A stretch of 64,000 bases of DNA from Delphinus delphis (Eukaryota; Chordata; Mammalia; Artiodactyla; Delphinidae), in contig NC_082693.1 in assembly GCF_949987515.2 (NCBI RefSeq), positions 17,976,994 through 18,040,993 of the forward strand, given 5' to 3'. A program made the translations under genes and the position numbers. Each line of letters opens with the position of its first letter. The first letter of the stretch is position 1. The notes beneath the pieces were generated by a model that was given only the letters and a program-made list of their open reading frames with translations, was not told the DNA's origin and ran no database searches. Positions 34,401-45,961 of the stretch are shown one piece after another.

Positions 34401-35275
34401 AATGTGTACATACCATATGATTCCATTTGTGTGAAATTCTAGAGTACAAAAACCTAACCTATAGTTTCAGAAAGCAAACTGTTTTTCTGAGGCCAGGATT
34501 GGGGGAATTTACTGAGAAGGAGAACAAGAAACTTTTTAGAGTGATGGACATAGTCTATACCTTACATCATGTGTCAAAAACTCATCACACTGTGCACTTA
34601 AAATGTATTCATGTTATTACTTTTAAATTCTACTTCAAAAAAGATTTTTAAAACTATATTAAGATACCATTTTTTACCTATCACATTGGCAATAAATTCA
34701 AAAGCTTGACAACACACTTTTTTGGTGAGGTTGTGAGGTAATGAACACTCTCACATTGCTTAGGGAAGAAAAAAACTTTTGAAGCCCTAAGAAGGGGAAT
34801 CATATGCCTCTTGATACAATAGTTGCAGAATATGTAGCCTTCCTGCCAAGAAATGCATTAACAGAATCTAATCATGTAAGACTATCAGACAAACCCAAAT
34901 TCAGAGACATTCAATTGATCTGAACTCTTAAAATTTTTCAATGTTAAAGACAGAGGAATAGTTCCAGATTGAAGGAGACTAAAGAGTTATGACAACTAAA
35001 TGCAATATGTGCTCCTAGATTGGATCTTAGAACAGAAAAAAAAAAAAAACAGTTATAAAGGACACAAATGGGACAATTGATAAAATATGAAGAGAAACTT
35101 ATGTAAGATAATGCTGTTATATCAACATTAAATTTCTGAAATTATCTTTACACTATGGTTATGCAGGAAAATGTCTTTGTTGTTAGGAGATATACACTGA
35201 AGAATTTGGGATTAAAGGATTATTGTGTCTGCAATTTACTCTCAAATATTTCATCAATAATAATAGTGGCAATGA
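34401..35275 (+). mobile_element. Old LINE 3' ends
   Basis: 34401-34660 has 'ATATGATTCCATTTGTGTGA' and 'CACTGTGCACTTAAAATG', an L1 3' end. 34920-35270 has 'GATTGAAGGAGACTAAAGAG', 'CTCCTAGATTGGATCTTAGA' and 'GCAATTTACTCTCAAATATT', another common old LINE 3' UTR. I do not name the subfamilies. Confidence 0.65.
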
Positions 35276-36255
35276 TTAGAGAGATAAATAAAGCAGATAT
35301 GGGCAAAACATTAATGACTGTTGTCTCTGAGTAAAGGTTATATGGGAGTAGGATTTTTACAACTTTTTAAGTTCGATGGTTCTTTTAAATTTGGATTTTT
35401 AAATAAATAATTAAAATGAATCTTCAAATAGCAGTTTCTCAATTGAGAAGGAAAGCCAAAAGAGAAAGGAGAGAATTTTTTTTCCTTGGGCTCTTAGAAT
35501 TGAGTAGACCTCTTGGATTCTCGGGAAAAACTTCAAAATGTCCCAAAGATTATAGCTTTGGGGTGTGTCTAGGAGCTCAGAAAGTAAGGCCAGAAAATAG
35601 CCTGGGTAGAAAGTGGGCAAAAATGCATATGCATGATGGTAATGGAAGGAGGACAGTATTTCTGCAGGATTATTTCTGCTCCTGCTTTGCCAGTTTGCTT
35701 CTCTAATTCAGGGGGCTATGAACATTTCATTGCAATTTTGGCAACACTGGAAAATGTACATACAGTAATATTAGTAAGAGGTGTTGATGGCCACAATAAT
35801 TCCCTGGGAAGAAAAACATGTTACAGAATTTACCTTGAAACTGGGGTGGACAACTTCTTTAGTCCACAATGCAACCCTTAAGATTAAGACTGTATATTAG
35901 AGTTGCTGACAGATCATTATGGGTTGGAATATCCCAAGAAAGAAGACAAAGATAGAAGGGAATTCTGTGGAAAAAAAAAGGGAAGAAGGGAGAGAAAGAC
36001 AAGAATAAGCACCTGCTGCCAGCACTACCTCAGCTGCCCCTCGAAGGCACTAGCAAGAGGTGGTTGCTTCTGCTCTTACCCCTCCCACAAACCTCAGAGA
36101 GGACGATTGCCTGAAACACAGGGGCTGGCTACTGCATTAGGGAGATGACACTTTTTTCAAGTCAAAGAAATTTAAACTGGGCAAGGGCTCACTACTCCTT
36201 TGAATTTTTATACTTCTTTGTTCTAGTTTGTCAACACTTGTCTCATGCCTCCCTT
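35276..36255. other. No gene supported
   Basis: Frames of 69-96 codons at 35411-36148 are open on the plus strand in overlapping registers, but none shows a domain, a splice-flanked exon or a start context that stands out. Confidence 0.4.
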
Positions 36256-36265
36256 TATTTTAATT

Positions 36266-36472
36266 TTTTTTTTTTTTTTTTGCGGTACGCGGGCCTCTCA
36301 CTGTTGTGGCCTCTCCCGTTGCGGAGCACAGGCTCCGGACGCGCAGGCTCAGCGGCCATGGCTCACGGGCCCAGCCGCTCCGTGGCATGTGGCATCTTCC
36401 CAGACCGCGGCACGAACCCGCGTCCCCTCATCGGCAGGCGGACTCTCAACCACTGCGCCACCAGGGAAGCCC
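36266..36472 (-). mobile_element. CHR-type SINE with 13-bp duplication
   Basis: Poly-T of about 18, 'TGCGGTACGCGGGCCTCTCA' and end 'GCCACCAGGGAAGCCC'. TATTTTAATTTTT flanks it at 36256-36268 and 36473-36485 (the left copy merges with the poly-T). Confidence 0.94.
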
Positions 36473-36485
36473 TATTTTAATTTTT

Positions 36486-37815
36486 ATACATGTTTTATCT
36501 CCCTTATCAATAGATCTCCTACAGGCTGAGTACAGAACATAGTAATTTTTATGCTCCTCAAAAAGTTCAGTAAAATGCCTAACAACTCATGCTCAATAAA
36601 TATTTATTGAGGGAACATGACATTAAAAAAAACAAAAACAAAAAAAATCTAGGCCATCAATATTTCACTTGACGTGTTGTTGTGTGTGAGAGCCCCCTAG
36701 TGGGCAAAAAGAGCTGTGTGAAGGAGCCCAGATCAACAGGAATTTAAGCAAGTTTTCAAGGGAATGATCTTGGACTCACTTCTTTAATTCAAGATGCTTT
36801 TCTTTTCTTATCTCTCTGATTTATTCTTCTGAGGGGAAAGATCAGTTTCGAATATTAAAATTCATTAATTCTCCAGGACAGCAGCACTGACTATGCTTCT
36901 GACTCCTTCCCAAAGGCCTTTTCATTCAACCCATTAATGGAAGATAAAGTGTGGCATTGATTCTAAGATGTCTTTTCACATTTTAACATTTCTGACAAAC
37001 AACGTCTTATCGATGCCTTTCAAGGTCACTCTTTGCTAAGCAGTCATCATGGCATTGTTGCCACTGCCTACATGTGTGCACATTCGGTTATGGCACTCCT
37101 CACATCAGTTATGAGCATTGTTTCTAGCAAGTTTGTTAAATTTAACTGTCGCTTGAATATATTTTAAAAGATATATACTAAGATACACTAACTGCATATC
37201 TATATCTATATTTATACATGCACACACATACACATACACATAGAAAGACAGAGCCATACTTGGCTTTAAAACACAAAGCTATTGTGTATGCAAAAAAGGC
37301 AAGAAAATTATGTAGTGGGATGTAAATCAGTTCGTGTAAATTGATTATTTTTTGAAAGAATTCCAGATTGTGCTGCAAAACAACAAGTTTCCTACAAGGC
37401 CTAAGAAGGGAAGAGACCCAGAAATCGATAGAGCTGTGTTGCATTCTATTACTGAGATACATGCAAAAAGATTGCTTATTATGTGCCAAGCAATGCAGCC
37501 AGAAGTGGGAAAATGTGCAATTCTCCCTCTGAATAGATAAAAGAAACTCCAAAGTAATGAGTGACTGATGTGACCTATTTGCGCATTGCGCAGACTATCA
37601 GTAAGATGTTAACTTGTCAGCACCTTCCTGATTTTTTGGAACAGAAGTGGTTTACTTGTAATGATACATGATTCATTTGAGGTAAAAATGGAAACAGTAA
37701 TAATGGTAAATTGAAAATCCTGGTGAATCTCAAGGTAGAAACACTTCTCAAAATCATATTGACAATGTTAGAAGTATTAAAGAGATCAAGATAGTGAGCA
37801 CAAGTAATAAAAATC
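36486..37815. other. No gene seen
   Basis: Unique DNA with a (TATATC)n/(ACACAC)n microsatellite at about 37190-37245. The 124-codon minus frame at 37178-37552 runs through that microsatellite and is not supported. Confidence 0.45.
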
Positions 37816-38046
37816 AGCGTATCTACAGCCACTATGGAAAACAGTGTGGAGGATCCTCAAAGAATTAAAAATAGAACTACCATATGATCCAGCAATTCTG
37901 CTTCTGGGAATATACCCAGAGGTGACAAAAGCACTAACTGGAAAAGATATTTGCACCCCTGTGTTTATAGCAGCATTATTTACAATAGCCAAGACATAGA
38001 AACAACCTAACTGTCCATCAATGGATGAATGTATAAAGAAGTTGTG

Positions 38047-38087
<41 letters not shown>

Positions 38088-38129
38088 GTATATATATATA
38101 TGTATGATGGAATGTTATATATATAATGT

Positions 38130-38171
<42 letters not shown>

Positions 38172-38735
38172 AATGTTATTCAGCCATAAAAGCAACAACA
38201 ACAAAAACGAGGAAACTCTACCATTTGCAAGAACATGGATGGACCTTGAAGGCATTATGCTAAGTGAAATAAGTCAGATAGAGAAAAACAAATACTATAT
38301 GATCTCACTTACATGTGGAATCTAAAAAAACCCCATAAAAACCTAGAAAACTAAACTCTTAGAAAAAGAGATCAGATTTGTGGTTACCAAAGGTGGAGGG
38401 GAGGGGGAGGGGGAATTGGAGGAAGGTGGTCAAAAGCTACAAACTTCCAGTTATAAGATAAGTAAGTACTAAGTATGTAACATATGACTATAGCTAACAC
38501 CATTGTATGATATATAGGAAAATTAAGAGAGTAAATCCTAAGAGTTCTCATCACAAGAAGAAAAATTATATTCTTTTCTTCTTTTCTTTTTATTGTGTCT
38601 ATATAAGGAGATGGATGTTAGCTGAACTTATTTTAATTATTTCACAATATATGCAAATCAAACCATCATGCTGTATGCTATACACTTATACAGTGATGTA
38701 TATCAATTATTTCTCAATAAACTGAAAAAATCAGC
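37816..38735 (+). mobile_element. Old L1 3' end with an internal AT expansion
   Basis: 'CAGCCACTATGGAAAACAGT', 'TTTATAGCAGCATTATTTAC' and 'GGAATGTTATTCAGCCATAA', then 3' UTR ending 'TTATTTCTCAATAAACTGAA'. It is interrupted by (AT)n arrays at 38049-38166. Confidence 0.88.
38049..38180. repeat. (AT)n microsatellite with a duplicated L1 segment
   Basis: Long (TA)n runs, with ATGATGGAATGTTAT present twice (about 38104-38118 and 38164-38178). The L1 piece was therefore duplicated together with the dinucleotide array, giving a unit of about 60 bp. Confidence 0.85.
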
Positions 38736-39035
38736 ATGTCACTATGATAATATGCATAATTACTGATGACCGAACAATTATCTCCATATATTTAAGCCAC
38801 AACATGAAATCTAACAATGAGATCTTCTCCAAAAGCGCATTATGTATAAATGGCAAAATAATTGGATGGATAATGGTTGAGTTAATGGTGGGCTAGCTAA
38901 AAGTTACTTGGAATTGGTGTCAACAGCTACCCATAACTCACACAGTAGTTTGATTTCTGATGCATTTCATGCCCATGTATCTTAATGGTTAAAGGAGAAG
39001 CTCATTGAAAACTAACTTCAGTTGCTTTGGCTATT
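38736..39035. other. No gene seen
   Basis: Short unique interval between L1 fragments. Confidence 0.45.
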
Positions 39036-39525
39036 CTTGATTCTTTCTTTTTCCATATAAATTACAAGTTAAGTTACACAACAAACTCTCTAGGTCTAGA
39101 TCAATTTTAGGAGCAATGACATCTTTAAGATATTGAATCTTTTTGTTCATGAATATAGTGCATCTCTCAATTAATGTAGATCTTCTTTACTGTCAATAAA
39201 TTTTATAATTACTTTGTAAAAGACCTCAGAAATTTTTGTTGTATTTGTCATGGATTGACATTTCATTATTTTTGTTGCTATGAAATAAAGTAATTTTATT
39301 TTTCAAATTGTATTTTCTAGCTGTTAGAAAGTAGTAGTGATAAAAAATAAAATTGACTTTCATATGTTGATCTTATATCTGGTAACCTTGCTAGATTTCT
39401 GCATTAATTTTTAAACTTGTCAAATATTGGTAGGTGAATTTGGTAATTTTGGGTTTCCTGTCATTTTTTAAAAGAAGAGTTTTGTTTTTCCTTTCAAATT
39501 ATTTTATTTGTATTTATTTATCTAT
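39036..39525 (-). mobile_element. Old L1 ORF2 fragment, reverse orientation
   Basis: 'TTATATCTGGTAACCTTGCT' and 'GAATTTGGTAATTTTGGGTT' are the reverse complement of L1 reverse-transcriptase-region DNA. Diverged, with fuzzy borders. Confidence 0.6.
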
Positions 39526-40237
39526 TTATTTATTTTAAACTAATTTTTATTGGAGTATAGTTGACTTACATGTTGTGTTAGTTTCTGCTGTACAGCAAAG
39601 TGAATCAGTTATACATATATCCACTCTTTTTTAGATTCTTTTTCCATATAGGTCATTATAGAGTATTGAGTAGTGTTCCTTCTTAGTTATTAAGTTCTTA
39701 TTAGTTATCTATTTTATATATAGCAGTGTGTATATGTCAATCCCAGTCTCCCAATTTATCCCTCCCCACCCCTTTCCTCCTTGGTAACCATAAGTTTGTT
39801 TTCTACATTTGTGACTCTATATCTCTTTGGTAAATAAGTTCATTTGTATCATTTTTTTAGATTCGACATATAAGTGATATCATATATTTGTCATTCTCTG
39901 TCTGATTTATACATCACTCAGTATGACAGTCTCTAGGTCCATCCATGTCACTGAAAATGGCATTATTTCATTTTGGTTTGTTTTATAGCTGAGTAACTTT
40001 CCACTGTATATATGTACCACATCTTCTATATCCATTCATCTGTCAATGGACACATAGGTTGCTTCCATGTCCTGGGTATTGTAAATCGTGCCGCAATGAA
40101 CACTGGGGTGCATGTATCTTTTCGAATTATGGTTTTCTCCAGATATATGCCCAGGAGTGGGATTGCTGGATCATATGGTAGCTCTATTTTTCGTTTTTTA
40201 AAGAACCTCTGTACTGTTTTCCATAGTTGCTGTACCA
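39526..40237 (-). mobile_element. L1 3' end, reverse orientation
   Basis: 'TTTTTATTGGAGTATAGTTG' is the L1 3' terminus reversed, then 'GTTAGTTTCTGCTGTACAGC', 'GGTCCATCCATGTCACTGAA' and 'CCAGGAGTGGGATTGCTGGA'. It ends abruptly at a 21-bp palindrome (40238-40258), beyond which L1 DNA runs in the opposite direction. Confidence 0.9.
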
Positions 40238-40258
40238 CTCTGCTTTCAGAAAGCAGAG

Positions 40259-42010
40259 GTAGAAACACATCCTAACTTATTTTATGAAGTCAGTTTTACC
40301 CTAATATCAAAGCCAGACAAAGATATCACAAGGAAGCAAACATCCAAATGAACGCATTCTTCATGAACATGGAAACAAAATTCTTACTAAAATATTAGCA
40401 AACCAAATCCTGAAACACATAAAAACTTTAAACGACATGAGAAAGTGGAGTTTATCACAGTTATGCAAGGTTGGTTTAATATCTTAAAACTTGATTCATT
40501 TAATACACCACATTAATAAAATAAAGAAAATAAAGTTGTTCATCTCAATAGGTACACAGTAATGCATTTGTAAGTAGCAATAGTCATCCATGGTAACAAC
40601 TCTCAAAAAACTAGGAATAGAATTCAAATTTTTCATTCTGATAAGTAGCATATACAGAAAAAAACTAGAGCTAGTATTGTATTAATGCTGAAAGATGAAA
40701 TGTTTTTATTTAAGATCAGGAATAAGGCAAAGATGTATATTCTCAGCATTTCTATTCAACATTGTGCTTGTGGTTCTAGCCAGTTCAGTAAGGCAAGAAT
40801 AAAATTAAAGACATACTTATTGAAAAAAAGAAATACATGTGTCTTCACTTGCAGCTGACATCAAAAGCACTATCTTTAAGGAAAGACATAAAATCAACTT
40901 CGTAAAAATGAACATTTTTTATTTTCAAGAGACATTAATAAAATGAAGAAATAATTCAAACAAGGAAAAATATTTGCAAATATTATACCTGAAAAAGGAT
41001 GTGCATACAAAATATATTTTTTAAATCTAAGAACTCAATAATAAGAGGAAACACTCCCCCCTCCAAATGTGCAATGCAAAGGATTTTAATAGACAGTTCA
41101 CCAAAGAAGATATATAAGTGACTAATAAGCACTGAAAACATACTCAATTAGTCATTAGGGAAAAGAAAATTAAAACTCCATAGAGATACCATTACACACT
41201 AAGAAGGATATTTTTATTTATTTTATTTTTTATCATTATAATTTTTTACTATGGTAAGAACCATATAAAATGATATATACCCTCTTCACAGAGGTTTAAG
41301 TATGCAGTATAATATTATGAACTATAGGCACAATGTTGTACAGAAGTTCTCTAGAACTTTTTCACTCTATACCCATTGAGAAGAGGGATATTTTTAAAAA
41401 GACTAACAATACCAACTCTTATTGAGTATGTGAAGAAACAATCATACATTTATGTTGGGTGTGTAAAATGTGTATAACTACTTTGAAAAACAGTTTTAGT
41501 AGTTTCTTAAAAGGAAAATCTTACCATGTGGATCAGCAATATACACACAAGTGTTTATAGCAGCATTATTCAAAATAGCCAAGGGCCTAAACTGGCCCAA
41601 ATGTACATCAACTGTTGAATTAATAAGCAAAATGTGTTAAATGAATGCAATGGAATGCTATTCAGCAATAAAAAGGAACAAACTATTGATACATGCAATG
41701 ACAGGGATGAATCTCAAAAACATTCTAATAAATGAAAGAAGCCAGACATAAATGACTGAATACTATATTATCCCATTTATATAAAGTTTCCAGAAAAGGC
41801 AAAACTGTAGAGGCTGGAAGCAGATCCACAGTTGTCTGGGGTTAGGGCTGAGAGCCAGGGTTGACTAGTGGAATTAGGAAACTTTGGGGGATGATAGAAG
41901 GGTTATAAAATTGGACTCTGATAATGGTTTCACAACTATAAATTTTGCTAAAAATCATCAAACTGTACATTTACAACGGGTTAATTGTGTGGTACAAAAA
42001 ATACCCCAAA
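40259..42010 (+). mobile_element. Old L1 ORF2 fragment and 3' end
   Basis: 'TATCAAAGCCAGACAAAGAT' and 'ATGAGAAAGTGGAGTTTATC' are reverse-transcriptase DNA. 41090-42000 follows as the ORF2 3' part and 3' UTR ('TGGAATGCTATTCAGCAATA'). It ends in AAAATACCCCAAAATAAAA. Confidence 0.8.
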
Positions 42011-42021
42011 ATAAAATTGTT

Positions 42022-42053
42022 TTTATTAGCAACCTAATTTATTAGCAACCTAA
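42022..42053. repeat. 16-bp perfect tandem repeat
   Basis: TTTATTAGCAACCTAA occurs twice head to tail immediately after the L1 tail. Confidence 0.9.
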
Positions 42054-42299
42054 TTTTGTTTTAACTGAAGTGTAATGTTCATGTCCCACACAGATCTTGG
42101 GTAGCTTGTCTATTAAATAATAATAATGATAACAACAATAATAATAAACTTGTCAAGCTATTAGCAAGCGGAGCAGAGGGGACTGGAAAAATCCTCAGGT
42201 GCAACAGTAATTTACTTGGCCTGACATCTCCCTGCTTACTAAACCACCATAAGAACCATTTTGATGTGAAAAGGTTAGTTAAGCTGGGCCTGAAAAACA

Positions 42300-42854
42300 C
42301 AACAACTTACATAGTTTTGCACATTCTGGTGATGCCTAGAACTGGAGACTGCTGCTGCTAAATCCAAAGGTAAAACCTCTGTCAAGGTGCTGAAACTCAA
42401 AGATAAAAAAATTCTAAAAGAACTAGAGGGTGAAAAAGAAGCTGAAATCACATATATGACAATAATTTTAGCAAAATCCTCATCAAGCACAAGGCAAACC
42501 AGAAGACAATGGAATGACATAGTTTAAATGTTAAAGTAAAAACTGTCAAGCTATATTTCTATACCCAGTAAAACACCTTTCAAAAATGAAAATGAACTAT
42601 AGACATTTTCAGATAAACAAAAGCTGTGAGAGATTTTACTGCCAGCACTACCAGAAAAGCTAAAGGAATTTCATCAAGCTGTTGAGAAATGATACCAGTT
42701 CTACAGAAAGGATGATAAAGCATGAAATTAGTACATGGGGGTAAACAAGCAAAGTATATTTTAATATCCCAATTTCTTTGAAAGACTAAGCAAAACAACC
42801 ATACTGTATTACAGGGTTTATAAAATACATGGTAATAATACACATGTTGTCTTC
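42300..42854 (+). mobile_element. Old L1 ORF1 3' region
   Basis: 'ACATTTTCAGATAAACAAAA' and 'AAAAGCTAAAGGAATTTCAT' match the end of L1 ORF1 and the inter-ORF spacer of an old subfamily. The 5' border is uncertain. The element continues at 43266. Confidence 0.6.
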
Positions 42855-43265
42855 ATGTCAGTTTGAGCTGCTATAACAAAGTACCATAGACTGGGTGGCT
42901 TTTTTAAGCCACCACTGGGTGGCTTATAAACAACAAAAAAATTACACACAAAAAATCTCACATTTCTGTAGGCTGGAAGTCTGAGATCAGTGTGCCACCA
43001 TGGTCAAGTTCTGGTGAGGCCTCTCTTCCAGGTTTCAGATTTCTGATTTCTTGTTGTGTCTTCATATGATAGCAGAGAGAGGAAGCAAACTCTCTGGTGG
43101 CTCTTATAAGTGCACTAATCCCATTCATGAGGGCTCTACCCTCATGACCTCATTGAATCCTAATTACTATCAAAAGCCCCACGTCCTAATACCATCACAT
43201 CGTAGGTAGAGTTTCAATGTATGAATTTTGGGTGAATGTAAACATTTACTTCACAACACACAACA
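42855..43265 (+). repeat. Medium-reiterated repeat inserted in an L1 (second copy)
   Basis: 'CAGTTTGAGCTGCTATAACA', 'AAAGTACCATAGACTGGGTG', 'TTCTGTAGGCTGGAAGTCTG' and 'CCACGTCCTAATACCATCAC' belong to the family also seen at 23042. The segment GACTGGGTGGCTT is duplicated in inverted and direct form at 42890-42925. Confidence 0.72.
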
Positions 43266-43875
43266 ATAGGAAAAAAAAGACAGGAGAGACAGAGTAAAGT
43301 GACTTATACTATTGCAAACTTCTCATATTATATATAAGGTGGTATATTAATTCAAGTTATGCTGTGATTAAAGGTACATATTATAATTCCTAGAGCAACA
43401 ACTAAAATAAAAGCATAGATTGAAATCCGATAAGGGAGATAAATAAGACACTAAGAAAACACATGATTAATCTAAAAGAAAACAAGAAAGCAACATGGAA
43501 GGAAAAAAGGAACAGAGCAAGCCAACAGAAAACAAATAGCAAGATGGCAGACTTAAACCCACCCATATCAACAATTACGTTAAGTATAAAGGGGTTAAAC
43601 ATTCCAATTAAAGGATAGAATTGTCAAAATAGATACAAAGCTAAACAAGACCCAACTATAAGTTGTTTACAAGTGATGCATTTTAAAAATAAATATAACA
43701 ATAAGGAAAGTAAAAAAATGGATAAAGATATACCATGAAAATAGCAATCATAAGGAATCTTGTGAGTCTATATTAATGTCAGACAGAGTAGACTTCAAAA
43801 CAAGGTTTATGACCAGAAGTAAAGGACAACATTTTATTGATATATTTATCTTGATATTTATTTAGAGCATAATAT
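43266..43875 (+). mobile_element. Old L1 spacer and ORF2 endonuclease region
   Basis: 'CAACAATTACGTTAAGTATA' and 'AATGTCAGACAGAGTAGACT' correspond to the start of ORF2 and the endonuclease segment. It resumes the L1 begun at about 42300. Confidence 0.6.
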
Positions 43876-43879
43876 TTAT

Positions 43880-44595
43880 ATTGTTGTAAATGTTAATACA
43901 GGTATCCCCCACTTTTCAAAAATTTGCTTTACACCATTTTGCTTCTATGAAAGACATATATTAGTACCTGTTTTCGCTAATGGAGGGAATTCTGAAGAGA
44001 ATTTTTGCTTTTACAAAAAAAAAAGGCAAAAACTAAAAATAACATTCAGTTTTTGTCTTTTTTTTTTAAACATCTTTATTGGAGTATAATTGCTTTACAG
44101 TGTTGTGTTAGTTTCTGCTGTATAACAAAGCGAGTTAGCTACATGCATACGTATATCCCCATATCCCCTGCCTCTTGTGTCTCCCTCTCACCCTCCTTAT
44201 CCCACCCGTCTAGGTGGTCGCAAAGTACCCAGCTGATCTCCCTGTGCCATGCAGCTGCTTCCTTTTGTTTTGCAGTGAACTGTTATAGAGGCTGCCCACA
44301 CCCCGGGCACTGACAGTGGCACCTCCAAGATCCTTCTCCAGGAACTACACTCAACATCTCAGCATCAAGCTGCCATAGCTTTGAACTATGTCTGTGAGCA
44401 TCTGAGCTTTATCTCAATTTATTTTGTGCATCTGTTTTCAAGATGTGTCCTAAGGGAATTGCGTCTTCACTTCATGCCATTTCTGATTACAAAAGGTTTC
44501 GTAAGAATGCTCTGCTTTTGGAGAGCAGGGGAAGCCTGTAATAAAGGGTCAATTCATGAAGAAAACATAACAGTCTTAAAAACTTTCTCAAGCAG
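43880..44595 (+). repeat. Unnamed interspersed repeat split by an L1
   Basis: 'ACAGGTATCCCCCACTTTTC', 'TAGTACCTGTTTTCGCTAAT' and, after the L1 insert, 'TTTTGCAGTGAACTGTTATA', 'GGCACTGACAGTGGCACCTC' and 'ATCTGAGCTTTATCTCAATT'. I have a strong sense that this is a widespread carnivore/ungulate repeat, but cannot name it. The open frames here are not genes. Confidence 0.55.
44058..44262 (-). mobile_element. 5'-truncated L1 3' end
   Basis: Poly-T, then 'AACATCTTTATTGGAGTATA' and 'GCTGTATAACAAAGCGAGTT', ending inside the 3' UTR at 'CATGCAGCTGCTTCC'. A short TTTTGT flanks both sides (about 44051-44056 and 44263-44268). Confidence 0.9.
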
Positions 44596-44619
44596 TCAGC
44601 TGCCGAGGTGATCAATTAG

Positions 44620-45315
44620 GACAATGAACCAACTTGTAAGTAGCAAGCAAGCCTTTATTCACTTATTGTGTCATCGCAAACAAGAGGCAAAAACAAGTAC
44701 CAGTTCCTAAGGGTTTCACTTTTCCTCATGGGACGGCACTGGACGAGAGTCGGATGGATGCAGTGCAGATGGGGGAGTCATCTCACTACCAAGGAGCCCT
44801 AAGCAAAAGGCTTCTGCCTCTTTATGTCCCTATGGGCCCGGAGGAGGGAGAGAGAGAAGGGCTAGGAGCAGAAAGGCACTGAGTTAAAGTGGAGAAAAGT
44901 GCCTTAACCCAGACCCCTGATTAGGAGGATATGTATTGGGCTAGGAATGCAGACATGCACCTGAGAATGGTTGTCCCAGGAGGTCCTGAGCCCCTGACTG
45001 CAATTCACTCCAGAAAATCAATGCATCAGCTCTGTACAAACCTGGTGTGGCCGGGACAGCTTTGTCCCCACGAGGCCTGCCGGGCAAAGCCTTGGAATGA
45101 CCTGTGGTCAGGGCATGAAGGATCAGACAGTCGTTTGACCTGGAGTCAGACTCCTCAGGGTATGTAGTTTACAAGAGAATGGGCATACACTTGGAGAATT
45201 TAACGTTTCTTTTTTCTGTAATTGAAGGAGCAAACCGAAAAAACTGTCAGTAAGGATTCACTTGACCTAGTAAACATTTTTAGCACACTCCTGCCAACAA
45301 CTGTGCTCATGGAAG
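44620..45315 (-). mobile_element. Probable endogenous retrovirus LTR
   Basis: The minus strand has AATAAAGGCTTGCTTGCTAC (reverse of about 44643-44662), a polyadenylation block as in LTRs, plus GC-rich U3/R-like sequence with no coding content. An integrase fragment of the same orientation lies upstream in the minus sense (45962-46430). Borders and terminal TG/CA were not confirmed. Confidence 0.45.
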
Positions 45316-45324
45316 CTGGGCCAT

Positions 45325-45550
45325 AAGACAAGGCTCAATAAATTTCAAAAAATTTAAATCATACGTAGTATATTTTCTGATCATGACAGAATTAAGTCAG
45401 AAAGAGATACCAAAAAGATACTAGTAAACACTACACATATTTGGAAGTTAAAATATACACTTCTAAAAACCCATGGGTTAAAGAAGAATCACAAGGGAAT
45501 TAGAAAATATTTTGAATTAAACAGTAATACAAGCACTACATATCACAACT
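45325..45550 (+). mobile_element. Small old L1 endonuclease-region fragment
   Basis: 'AATAAATTTCAAAAAATTTA' and 'GTATATTTTCTGATCATGAC', and 'ACATATTTGGAAGTTAAAAT' match the 3' part of the L1 endonuclease and the following linker. Confidence 0.65.
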
Positions 45551-45770
45551 GCGGCGGCCACTTCTACTTCCATTCCTTGGTTCCCCAGATCCAAATATTC
45601 TAAATACAATCCAAATATCTAAATATAAAAGAAACTGGTTACTGTCCAAAACATACACCACGTCTTGTAAGATGGTACCACAACTTCCTAAGATACTGTC
45701 TCTCAGATGGTCCTTAAAGTGAATCTCTATTAGGCCCTGCCAGCTTTCTGTAAGGCAACTGCTTTTAGGT

Positions 45771-45930
45771 CAGTGTTTCTCAAACTTTTTTCATTATCCC
45801 CCCGACCCTTATTCCAAGGAAATTTAAAAAAATTTTGCCCCTAATCATTATAATATCTACGATTTTTTTGCCCCTTAAAACAATCTTTTGCCTTTTGTGG
45901 AGGCAGTGTCACTCCCATTGAGAATGAGTG
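45771..45930. repeat. hAT (MER-like) DNA transposon fossil
   Basis: Starts CAGTGTTTCTCAAACTTTTT and ends CCATTGAGAATGAGTG, near-inverted termini of a non-autonomous hAT element. Clear 8-bp duplications are not seen. Confidence 0.6.
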
Positions 45931-45961
45931 TTCCCCATGATATGGTAAAGAGCAATACTTG

